In this document: in pieces, positions 1 to 7,513 of the stretch | Position numbering within the stretch: position 1 is the first letter of the stretch | How the letters are laid out: each line of letters begins with the position of its first letter | NCBI RefSeq assembly: GCF_000821085.1 | Contig: NZ_CCXR01000002.1 | Location: 62,001-126,000 of the forward strand | Direction: 5' to 3' | Source: Bacillus sp. B-jedd | GTDB lineage: Bacteria > Bacillota > Bacilli > Bacillales > Cytobacillaceae | Length of the DNA stretch: 64,000 nucleotides | Position numbers and translations under genes: made by a program | The notes under the pieces: model-generated | The model's database searches: none | What the model was told of the DNA's origin: nothing | The model's input: the letters and a program-made list of their open reading frames with translations, nothing else

Positions 1-977
1 TGCATCCACGCCCGAAGCATCGGTTCATCCATAATCCCCGTGTCAATGCCCTTAAGCCATTGGTCCCACCAGCGGAGGCATTCCTGCAGGAAGCCAATCG
101 CCGGGCCCGGTACAGCCACTTCAGGATATTCATGCGCCCACGGGCCAATCAATCCCTTACTTGGGCCAGGCAAACCTTCAAGCAGCCTGAGAATCGCATT
201 TGTATACCCGTCAGCCCAGCCTCCGACTGCAAAAACCGGGATAGTAATATCGGAATAATCTTCACAGACAGAACCATGTTTCCAATAAGCGTCACGGCGC
301 TGGTGCCTCACCCATTCCTCTGCGAATGGCGGTGTTTTCTCGAGCCGCTCAAGCCAGGACTCGCGCCATCCATCCCCGACTACGTTCGGGTCTGCGGGCC
401 GCCCGTTATAGACCAGCATCGTCGAAGCCCACCAAAGCATATCGGATGCGAGCATGCAGCCACCCATATAATGGACATCATCCGCATACCGGTCATCCGT
501 GGAACAGAGGGTGATGACCGCTTTTAAAGCGGGATGCCTTCTCGCCGCAACCTGCAGTCCGTTAAAACCACCCCATGACTTCCCAATCATCCCTACAGAT
601 CCGGTCGACCATGGCTGCGCGGCGATCCAGCTTAATATCTCCAGTGCATCTTCCTGCTCCTGGGGCAAATATTCATCATAGAGAATGCCATCGGAATCTC
701 CCGCGCCGCGCATATCAACCCGGATACTTGCATAACCGTGTCCGGCAAAATAAGGATGGCGGATCGAATCCCTCAGTGCCGTAAAATCATTTTTCCGATA
801 AGGAAGATATTCGAGGACCGCGGGAACAGGATTCTGCTCTGCATCCTCCGGCAGCCAGATTCTTGCTGATAGCCTTGTGCCATCGGACATTGGAATCCAG
901 ATATGCTCTATTTCCCGGACTTTCCTCGGAAACTCTGTCTTAATTGTTAAGTTGGAATCCCTCACATTAAAAACCAT
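1..977 (-). CDS. CocE/NonD-type serine hydrolase, 3' end outside window
   Basis: Open from ATG at 977 to the window edge, so about 325 N-terminal residues are seen and the C-terminus is missing. The translation has hallmarks of CocE/X-Pro dipeptidyl-peptidase (S15) hydrolases: EYLPYRKND near residue 56, VDMRGAGDSDG near 88, the nucleophile elbow GKSWGG with Ser at about 134, and an acid-residue stretch VGGWADGY near 260. Such enzymes cleave esters or acyl-peptide bonds; the substrate cannot be told from sequence. GGAGGG lies just upstream of the ATG. It reads in the same direction as, and about 100 bp after, the BCCT transporter, so the two may be co-transcribed. The catalytic His should lie beyond the edge. 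Confidence 0.9.
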   Translation of the reverse strand, partial: MVFNVRDSNLTIKTEFPRKVREIEHIWIPMSDGTRLSARIWLPEDAEQNPVPAVLEYLPYRKNDFTALRDSIRHPYFAGHGYASIRVDMRGAGDSDGILYDEYLPQEQEDALEILSWIAAQPWSTGSVGMIGKSWGGFNGLQVAARRHPALKAVITLCSTDDRYADDVHYMGGCMLASDMLWWASTMLVYNGRPADPNVVGDGWRESWLERLEKTPPFAEEWVRHQRRDAYWKHGSVCEDYSDITIPVFAVGGWADGYTNAILRLLEGLPGPSKGLIGPWAHEYPEVAVPGPAIGFLQECLRWWDQWLKGIDTGIMDEPMLRAWM

Positions 978-1077
978 TGTAAACCCTCCAAGCAAGTGTG
1001 CTGTCTCAGTCAAATTTCAAAACTTATGTACAAGAATCCAGGCATGGCGAAGTTTCCTTCCACCATGCCCTTCTTCA

Positions 1078-2646
1078 TCATGCCGACTCGGTTCCTTTTT
1101 CCGCTAAGCCTTGGTGCTCCTCTAAAAGGATTTCCCTTTTGGCGGTATTGTCTCCGAAATCCGATTTCAACCATTTTATTAGTGAAACCGCAAGAAGCAG
1201 GTAAATAACCAGAACCGGAACAGAGACGATGACAGATGATGTCTGAATCACCGTTAAACCGCCAATCATCAGGAGGGCAACAGCCATTACCGCCAAAACA
1301 GCTCCCCATAATAGGCGGTGCCAGCGGGCAGGTTCCTGCTTTCCGACTAATTCCTTTGTGGCGATGGCTGAAAGAATATAGGTCGCCGAATCCAATGAAG
1401 TTGCCAGGAAAATAAACCCGAGGACAACGAAAAAGATGAGGACGACTTTGCTGAGCGGCAGTGTTTTAAGAACCTCAACAATTGTTGCCGGGCCGCCTTT
1501 GGCTTCAAGAATGTCCGTAATCGGAATAATATCATTCAATTGAAGGTGCATCGCATATCCGCCAAACACAGCGAAATACAGCCAGCTTCCGACTGTTCCC
1601 CACAGGAGGACTGAGCTGATTAGCTCCCTGATCGTGCGCCCTTTTGAAATGCGGGCGACAAATAATCCCATGAATGGGGCTGTCGCCGCGAACCAGGCCC
1701 AATAAAAGACCGTCCACGATTGCGGGAAACCACCCTTCGAAATCGGATCTGTATAAAAACTCATGTGGACAATATTTTGCAGCATTAAACCGAAGCTGTT
1801 TGTAAAGTAGGATAAGATAAAGATTGTTGGCCCGGTAATAAGAACGAAAAGTGCGAGGGCGAGGGCAAGATAGACGTTGATGTCACTCAGCTTCCGGATC
1901 CCTTTATAAAGTCCCAGATAGGCACTCGAGCAATAGATGACTGTCCAGATCGCAATAATGATGATGCTTAATCCAAGTGACTGTTTCATCCCGAGAATTT
2001 CGCCAATTACCGCGGATATCATTGGAACTCCAAGTCCAAGCGATGTGCCAAGTCCCCCAACAAGGCTCCAGATGACAAGGATATCAATGATTTTGCCAAG
2101 CCAGCCATCAGCATGTTTGCCAAGTACTCCCCGGCATGCTGTACTGATTTTCAGCGAAGTGTTCTTTTTGACAAAAAATGAATAGGCGATCGTTACTGTA
2201 GGCAGGGCATACAGCGACCAGGCGGAAATCCCCCAGTGGAACATGCCGTAAGCAACAGACCACTCGGCAGCTTCTGGACTCTCGGGTTTAATGCCGAACG
2301 GCGGGCCGGTATAATAATAGATTGGCTCCATAATGGACCAAAACATAATGCTTGTCCCCATTCCCGCGCAAAACAGCATGGCTCCCCAGCTGAAATTGGA
2401 GAATTCCGGCTTCCCTTCACCAAGCTTTACGCGTCCGTATCGGCCGAAAATCAGCCATAGCAGCATAACAAACAAACCCGCAGTTAAAAATTGAAACGCC
2501 CAGTCTAGTTTAAATGTAATTCCTGTCATTAAATTGTTCAGTACGGGTTCCGCAGTTTCCCGATTTACTACCAGCAGTAAGGTAGCAGCTACAATAACAA
2601 TTAATGATGACCAAAAAACAACCGGATCGATTTTTACCTTCCCCAT
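1078..2646 (-). CDS. BCCT family transporter, CaiT-like branch
   Basis: Twelve-helix betaine/carnitine/choline transporter of about 522 residues. The start is ATG at 2646, because AGAGGTG sits 6 nt upstream; a GTG three codons earlier overlaps that ribosome site. Family signatures are clear: AGMGTSIMFW in the unwound helix, EPIYYYTGPPFG, FHWGISAW and VARISKGRTIREL. The aromatic substrate-box segment reads WAWFAATAPF where betaine carriers have W-A-W-W-x-x-W-S-P-F, so two box tryptophans are replaced (F and T). The EPIYYYTGPPFG stretch and flanking sequence resemble the carnitine/gamma-butyrobetaine exchanger CaiT more than OpuD/BetL. Betaine- or carnitine-like substrate is family inference. 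Divergent TetR gene and palindromic repeat lie upstream. Confidence 0.92.
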   Translation of the reverse strand: MGKVKIDPVVFWSSLIVIVAATLLLVVNRETAEPVLNNLMTGITFKLDWAFQFLTAGLFVMLLWLIFGRYGRVKLGEGKPEFSNFSWGAMLFCAGMGTSIMFWSIMEPIYYYTGPPFGIKPESPEAAEWSVAYGMFHWGISAWSLYALPTVTIAYSFFVKKNTSLKISTACRGVLGKHADGWLGKIIDILVIWSLVGGLGTSLGLGVPMISAVIGEILGMKQSLGLSIIIIAIWTVIYCSSAYLGLYKGIRKLSDINVYLALALALFVLITGPTIFILSYFTNSFGLMLQNIVHMSFYTDPISKGGFPQSWTVFYWAWFAATAPFMGLFVARISKGRTIRELISSVLLWGTVGSWLYFAVFGGYAMHLQLNDIIPITDILEAKGGPATIVEVLKTLPLSKVVLIFFVVLGFIFLATSLDSATYILSAIATKELVGKQEPARWHRLLWGAVLAVMAVALLMIGGLTVIQTSSVIVSVPVLVIYLLLAVSLIKWLKSDFGDNTAKREILLEEHQGLAEKGTESA

Positions 2647-2684
2647 ATGTTTCACCTCTTTTTTAGATTGGCTCAGTTAAATTT

Positions 2685-2853
2685 GAGTGTTGATTTTCAA
2701 GAAGTTGATTGGAACGGAGGGGACTGACTCCGGCGGGATGAAGCGGCACGTGGAGACCCCACAGGCGTCTATGACGCCGAGGAGGCTCCACGGTCCGCCC
2801 CGCGGAAAGCATGTCCCCGAGTGGAAATCAACAATCAAGGATTACAAAGCCTT
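2685..2853. repeat. Palindromic intergenic repeat, copy 1
   Basis: About 170 bp matching 48402-48569 almost base for base and, inverted and interrupted, 41951-42246. It is built of nested inverted repeats: GTTGATT/AATCAAC at the ends, GGGGAC/GTCCCC inside, then CGTGGAG/CTCCACG and GGCGTC/GACGCC around the centre, so it can fold into one long imperfect hairpin. No coding capacity is evident. It lies between the divergent BCCT and TetR genes. Confidence 0.85.
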
Positions 2854-2916
2854 TAATTTAAAAGTTTTTGATTAATTTATTTCCAAATGCCTCCATTTCG
2901 TGATAATATTGATTAG

Positions 2917-2936
2917 AAAATAATCATGATTATTTT
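2917..2936. promoter_or_regulatory. Perfect 20-bp palindrome, candidate TetR operator
   Basis: AAAATAATCA followed by its exact complement TGATTATTTT, about 90 bp upstream of the TetR-family gene and between the divergent regulator and BCCT transporter. TetR-family repressors typically bind such palindromes in the shared intergenic region; assignment to this regulator is inference. Confidence 0.4.
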
Positions 2937-3027
2937 TTAGAATAGGATTATCTTAGCATATATTTTTTTAAGTATACAAATTATCTGAAAACAAAATGGC
3001 TGAATTTTATTAAGCGAGGCGATCGTA

Positions 3028-3711
3028 TTGGATAAAAAAAAGATCCAAATGGGCCGTATGTGGCGCTACTTTGTGGATGCCACATCCGAAATTATCGAGG
3101 AAGAAGGAATTGATAAAATTACCATCAGAAAGGTTGCCGACAGAGCGGGGTACAATAGTGCTACTCTCTATAACTACTTTTCTGAGGTTTCTCATCTAAT
3201 CTTCTTTGCGTCTATGAAATTCCTTAAACCGTATACTGACGAAGTCTCCAGAATATTGGAAGGCAGCGGAAATCCACTAGAGAAATACCTTCAGGCATGG
3301 GATTGCTTTTGCCGGTATTCCTTTAAGACCCCTGAGATTTTCCATGCTGTCTTTATCATGGATTTAGGGGACCAGCCCGAAAAACTGCTTGAGCATTATT
3401 ACGAGCTCTATCCGAATGAGCTGATTAAAATACCGGAGGAATTAAAGCCGATCTTATTTGAGCGGAACGTGACGAAACGGGGAAGGTCTTTCCTGGAGAT
3501 TGCCTTGAAGGAAGGGTATATCAGTGAGGAGAATATTGATGCGATCAACGAATTGACCATCCTCATCTGGCAGGGAATGCTGACGAATATCCTCAATAAC
3601 CGCAGGGATTATCAGCCTGATGAAGCTGCTAGAATAACAATGGATTACATTACGCAAATCGTTACGAATGAAAAAACTTTCCACTTTCAAAAGTTAGATA
3701 TTGGTTCATAA
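3028..3711 (+). CDS. TetR/AcrR family transcriptional regulator
   Basis: 227 residues from a TTG start preceded by GAGGCGA. The N-terminus carries a TetR-type HTH (about residues 13-60: ATSEIIEEEGIDKITIRKVA, then AGYNSATLYNYF), followed by a helical ligand-binding region without close resemblance to a characterised regulator that I recognise. It is divergent from the BCCT transporter, which with the downstream CocE hydrolase is the most likely target. The intergenic region holds a perfect 20-bp palindrome at 2917-2936 and a copy of the long palindromic repeat. Confidence 0.9.
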   Translation: MDKKKIQMGRMWRYFVDATSEIIEEEGIDKITIRKVADRAGYNSATLYNYFSEVSHLIFFASMKFLKPYTDEVSRILEGSGNPLEKYLQAWDCFCRYSFKTPEIFHAVFIMDLGDQPEKLLEHYYELYPNELIKIPEELKPILFERNVTKRGRSFLEIALKEGYISEENIDAINELTILIWQGMLTNILNNRRDYQPDEAARITMDYITQIVTNEKTFHFQKLDIGS

Positions 3712-3749
3712 AAAAATCCCGGAAGCATCTTGCGCTTGCCGGGATTTTT
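3711..3749. terminator. Bidirectional intrinsic terminator
   Basis: Stem AATCCCGG/CCGGGATT flanked by A6 on one side and T5 on the other, between the convergent TetR gene and yheA. Confidence 0.85.
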
Positions 3750-3753
3750 CAAA

Positions 3754-4107
3754 TTATTGCTTTGGAACACCGTATAGCTCCTCAAGGGGTTTCATAATCA
3801 GCTGATTGAGTTCACCAATGACCATGCCCATCCTTTGTTCCGCTTCCATCAGTCTTGAGATTGCGGGATGCTGCTGGACGAGTGCTGCTGATTTCTGAGC
3901 CTGGACAACCTCGTCTTCGCCAATTTCCTGTCCCATCATCTGTTTTTGCTGGAGGTTCATTTGGATTTGGCGGAAGTTTTCAAACATCCTCCGCGCCGAT
4001 TCGTCCGCGTTCACCTCGTCGTAAACACGCTTCAGGTTATTATACTCGTTGCTCTGGCGAATCGCCTTTTCAAGCTCATATGCGGCATCATACAAATTAA
4101 CTGCCAA
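3754..4107 (-). CDS. yheA: YlbF/YheA family protein YheA
   Basis: 117-residue helical protein nearly identical in pattern to B. subtilis YheA (YDEVNADESARRMFENFR; AQKSAALVQQHPAISRLMEA; IMKPLEELYG). Translation should start at TTG 4107, where GGAGTG stands 6 nt upstream and the N-terminus becomes MAVNLYDAAYELE as in the family; the longer open frame to 4146 has no ribosome site. The YlbF/YmcA relatives form the complex that regulates RNA maturation by RNase Y, but YheA's own role is not established. Next to yheB as in B. subtilis. Confidence 0.93.
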   Translation of the reverse strand: MAVNLYDAAYELEKAIRQSNEYNNLKRVYDEVNADESARRMFENFRQIQMNLQQKQMMGQEIGEDEVVQAQKSAALVQQHPAISRLMEAEQRMGMVIGELNQLIMKPLEELYGVPKQ

Positions 4108-4203
4108 TGGTAACACTCCTTTTTCAAATGTGGCATACCTGTTCACTATACCAAACAGCCGTAATGAATGGAATGCCCGGCAAAAAGGCCATAACGGTAT
4201 ATA

Positions 4204-5340
4204 TTATGAAAAGAAGATCGCAAATATGCCTTGGAATATCCCAATCAAGCCGCCCAGCAGAGCGCCAAGGTAAGTAATCATTTTCAGTTCGCTCCTCGTA
4301 ATGCCGAGCACCATATCCTCAAGGCGCTCCAATGAAAATGTCGCAACCTGATCACGGACCAGTTCCTGGAGACGTAGTTTTTCCATCATCATTTCGATCC
4401 TAGACGTCAGCCAATCCCCAAGCATGACGACTAGATTAGGTGCCATCCGGTCAAGAATTGTCTCTTTATACGAGGCAAGCAATTCTGACGCAGGGGTCGT
4501 AAGAAGCTTTTCGGCATCAGCCAGATTGATCGCATATTCCTTAAGAGAATTGACGATTTTTTCCCTTCCGGCCATGTTCTCCAATTCCGCCGCGTCCCTT
4601 TCAAGAAGCTTGGCCCATTCTTTCCTTAATATGCTGGTAATTAACCCGTGCGCGCCGTCACTTTTAAAGAATTTAATGATTTCCGGCTGGATCCTGTCTG
4701 CCAGGCTAACATTCCCAAGCACCATTTGAAGCATATTCCCAAGCATTCCTTTGTCCTTGAAAAATTCGTCAAACAAAATCTGTATCCTCGCCTTGCCTTC
4801 ATAGCTCGAGAAATAATCTGCTCCCTTACTGAGGATGTACGAACTGATTTCCGGGATTTTTTTATCCGCTCCCTCGAGGAGAGCTGGAGGGACGACTTCG
4901 CCAATCGGCCGCCCTCTATATTGCCCCATCGCCTTTTCATAAACGCCTTCAACGAAGTGGCCAATCCTTTTTTCAATTCGCTCCGCCCCATTCGCGATCC
5001 CTGCTTTATCGAGAAGGCTGTTGATTGTAATGTCTGATTCAAGAAACGTCCGCAGCTCCTTTTTGACGAGCTCGGTCATATCTTGCTGGAATTCGGGCTG
5101 CATAAACTTGCCCCTGATGCTTTCCGGGGTCACAAGATGTTCAACAACCATCCTGCCCATCTGGTGCGCAAGTTCATCCCTTCTTTTCGGAATTAAACCA
5201 GGAGTGAACGGAACCCGCCATTTGCCGATATAAAGAGTCTTGTACGGCCTGAAAAGCATTTTAATCGCCAGGTGATTTGTGAATCCCCCGATTATGGCGC
5301 CAATTATAGTCATAAACAAGATTGTGATTGCTGTATTCAT
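4204..5340 (-). CDS. yheB: DUF445 family membrane protein YheB
   Basis: 378 residues from ATG 5340 (GGAAGGG upstream; the open frame before it is unlikely to be translated). N-terminal transmembrane segment (ITILFMTIIGAIIGGFTNHL), the family motif IKMLFRPYKTLYIGKWRVPF then TPGLIPKRRDELA, a long helical middle, and a C-terminal transmembrane hairpin (MITYLGALLGGLIGIFQGIF). Length and layout match B. subtilis YheB. Function unknown; a membrane-anchored role is inferred. Forms a pair with yheA. Confidence 0.93.
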   Translation of the reverse strand: MNTAITILFMTIIGAIIGGFTNHLAIKMLFRPYKTLYIGKWRVPFTPGLIPKRRDELAHQMGRMVVEHLVTPESIRGKFMQPEFQQDMTELVKKELRTFLESDITINSLLDKAGIANGAERIEKRIGHFVEGVYEKAMGQYRGRPIGEVVPPALLEGADKKIPEISSYILSKGADYFSSYEGKARIQILFDEFFKDKGMLGNMLQMVLGNVSLADRIQPEIIKFFKSDGAHGLITSILRKEWAKLLERDAAELENMAGREKIVNSLKEYAINLADAEKLLTTPASELLASYKETILDRMAPNLVVMLGDWLTSRIEMMMEKLRLQELVRDQVATFSLERLEDMVLGITRSELKMITYLGALLGGLIGIFQGIFAIFFS

Positions 5341-5564
5341 GTAATCAACCCTTCCGAAAAATAACACGAACATTTTGCTTGTCCTGTACATACGATACTA
5401 TATCAGTTTTTGCCCATCTTTACCCCAAATTAGCAAAGGCTCACCCTATTTATAAAAAATAGGGGGCTGCTATACATCCATCGCCCCGCCGCTCATTCCT
5501 GCTTCCGGGGCTTCATGCAAAACTTTTCCCTTCAACCTGAATTTGAAACTAGGCAACTACCTTG

Positions 5565-5590
5565 CCGGCCCCCTCCACTAGGGAGGCCGG
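5565..5590 (+). promoter_or_regulatory. GC-rich hairpin just upstream of the YheC/D start
   Basis: CCCTCC-ACTA-GGGAGG with outer GG/CC pairs lies immediately before the AAGG ribosome site of the ATP-grasp gene. No T-run follows, so it is more likely a leader structure than a terminator. The rest of 5341-5602 shows a possible 28-codon frame on the minus strand (TTG near 5567, stop near 5482) that I do not regard as a gene. Confidence 0.3.
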
Positions 5591-5608
5591 GCAGAGAAGG
5601 ATGTGAGA

Positions 5609-6976
5609 TTGTTGGTGAGCGTATACCCGATTGAAACGCTGGATCATGACAAGCCTATCTTTTATTATCCCCGCGGATTCTCCCCCGGTACCTCTATCAA
5701 AAAAATCGCCTTTGGCTCAGGGCTGATAGAGGCTGTTCTCCTGCCGAATCCGGAAAATGAAGAAACCGCCGCCATCAGCAAATTAGTGGCAGATGCGCTT
5801 CATTTTCCCGAGTACATGGATAAAGCAGGGCTTTTTTGTGATGGGGACACGTTGTTTCTTGGACCGTTAATTGGCCTGTTTACATCGAATTTAATTGACT
5901 CTTCCGAAAAGCCCGCCGGGGATAGGTCACATTTTTACTCAAAACTTCTTAGCACCTGTACGGAGGCCGGCGCGGCAGGCTACCTTTTTACCGCCAATGG
6001 GATCGACTGGGAGAAAAACCTCGTAAAAGGATATTTTTTTGCAGAAGGAAAATGGAAAACACGGACCGCCCCTTTACCAAATGTCATTTATGACCGGCTC
6101 CCAACACGAAAAAGTGAAAACAGGCCAGAAGCAAAGCTTGCAAAAGAGAAGCTCGCAAATGATTATATGATCCCCTCGTTCAACCCCGGTTTTTTCAATA
6201 AACTCGATATTATGAACCGGCTCAGTGGCGTGTCCGAGGCACAAAAATATATGCCGGAAACGATGTTATTTACATCTGTCAATGAAACAAGAAGGCTCCT
6301 TGATAAATTCGGCTCCATTTATTTAAAGCCGGCAAACGGAACTCTCGGGATGGGCATCCGCCATGTCATCGCAGAATTTCCCGGCTCCACCTGTTACTGC
6401 CGCTATCGTGATAATAAGGGGCAGAACAAGCTGTTAAAGTTCACAAATCTAAAAACACTCATCTCCACAATGTTTAACGAATCAAAACTGAAAAAGATTC
6501 TTGTCCAGCAGCGAATTCTCCTTTTAAAAGTCAATGGGCGGCCCGTTGATTTCAGAGTCCATACGAATAAAGACGGCAAGGGCAATTGGCAGGTATCAGC
6601 CATCGCCGGCAAGATGGCGGGGAATGGCAGTATCACCACCCATGTTAGGAGCGGTGGGGACATCCACACTTTGAAGGAGCTCTTCAACGAAAAGAAAGCG
6701 AAGGAAGTGGAACGGAAATTGTCAACGGCGGCCCTGGAGCTCAGCAATCTTCTTGAGGGAAAAATGGATGGAACCATCGGAGAATTGGGTTTCGACTTCG
6801 GCCTTGACCGTGACGGCATCGTCTGGCTTTTTGAAGTGAACTCAAAACCCGGCCGATCGATTTTCCACCACAAAGGCCTCCGGACATATGAAGCGCTGAC
6901 TAGGAAGCTGACAATCGACTACTGCATCCATCTCGCAGAGAAAGCGGTTTTGGTTCCCGGTGAGGTGTATAAGTGA
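5609..6976 (+). CDS. YheC/YheD family ATP-grasp, spore coat-associated protein
   Basis: About 455 residues. The C-terminal half is an ATP-grasp domain: nucleotide-binding YLKPANGTLGMGI (about residue 245), ILVQQRI, DFRVHTNKD, and the metal-binding end GELGFDFG and WLFEVNSKPG. The N-terminal part resembles YheC/YheD of B. subtilis, two adjacent paralogues; only one copy is present here. YheC and YheD are spore-coat associated and their reaction is unknown. Start: GTG 5603 is only 2 nt from AAGG, whereas TTG 5609 has 8-nt spacing, so 5609 is preferred. It is divergent from yheAB. Confidence 0.9.
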   Translation: MLVSVYPIETLDHDKPIFYYPRGFSPGTSIKKIAFGSGLIEAVLLPNPENEETAAISKLVADALHFPEYMDKAGLFCDGDTLFLGPLIGLFTSNLIDSSEKPAGDRSHFYSKLLSTCTEAGAAGYLFTANGIDWEKNLVKGYFFAEGKWKTRTAPLPNVIYDRLPTRKSENRPEAKLAKEKLANDYMIPSFNPGFFNKLDIMNRLSGVSEAQKYMPETMLFTSVNETRRLLDKFGSIYLKPANGTLGMGIRHVIAEFPGSTCYCRYRDNKGQNKLLKFTNLKTLISTMFNESKLKKILVQQRILLLKVNGRPVDFRVHTNKDGKGNWQVSAIAGKMAGNGSITTHVRSGGDIHTLKELFNEKKAKEVERKLSTAALELSNLLEGKMDGTIGELGFDFGLDRDGIVWLFEVNSKPGRSIFHHKGLRTYEALTRKLTIDYCIHLAEKAVLVPGEVYK

Positions 6977-7088
6977 CATCGCAGCCCCATTCACCGGGCC
7001 TGCTTGAGGTTCTTTTGCAAAATGAACAGGGTTAAGGCTGCATTCCTCAAGAGTTCTGTTTTCCTTGAGGAATATTTGCGAAAATGAA

Positions 7089-7417
7089 CTAGTTCATTTT
7101 TGCAAAAAAGTTCCTGATAAACCAGCCCTTCTGCAAAAATAACTAGTGAAAACTTACTATCCAATTCGCAAAAAGTAGTAGGCGTCTGACGCCTACTACT
7201 TTTCGTGAAGGTTCTATAGTTAATTAACTAGTAATTTCATTGGGAATTTCGTCAAATGGGCTAGTGAAAATTGGCTATAATATTATTTTTATCTAGTAGG
7301 GGTCTGGCCCCTACTATATCGGATAGTGATATTCCACTAGTTAATTCACAAAGTATAACTATATAAATTAAACAATAACTAGTGAATCAGGGGGATTAAT
7401 TAGTTAATAATCACTAG
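7089..7417. repeat. CTAG-rich intergenic island 1 with two hairpins
   Basis: The 6977-7513 gap has no gene. It holds eight CTAG tetranucleotides in about 330 bp, most as ACTAGT or CTAGTGAA. It also contains two perfect hairpins: 7171-7203 (14-bp arms around loop TCTGA) and 7294-7316 (TAGTAGGGG/CCCCTACTA around loop TCTGG). The same architecture recurs at 14550-14890. Confidence 0.7.
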
Positions 7418-7467
7418 CCACCCTCACCTGAATGGTATAAATCCCCCTCACAAGCAACTTAATCAGG

Positions 7468-7505
7468 CAAAAGAGGCTGCAGACACCTAATGTGCCCGCA
7501 GCCTC
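7468..7505 (-). terminator. Intrinsic terminator of the ABC permease gene
   Basis: On the minus strand GAGGCTGC and GCAGCCTC form the stem, followed by TTTTG, directly downstream of the permease stop at 7514. Confidence 0.8.
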
Positions 7506-7513
7506 CGTCAATT

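Noticed and set aside
60..784. Plus-strand open frames of 60-155 codons at the window start
   Set aside because: They are shadows of the minus-strand CocE hydrolase, whose translation carries clear family motifs.
2647..3027. Insertion sequence remnant at the palindromic repeat
   Set aside because: No transposase fragment or target duplication seen; the repeat is too short and recurs as a non-coding unit.
5480..5570. Possible 28-codon minus-strand gene between yheB and the YheC/D gene
   Set aside because: Start is only 3 nt from a weak AAGG, and neither product nor position supports a gene.
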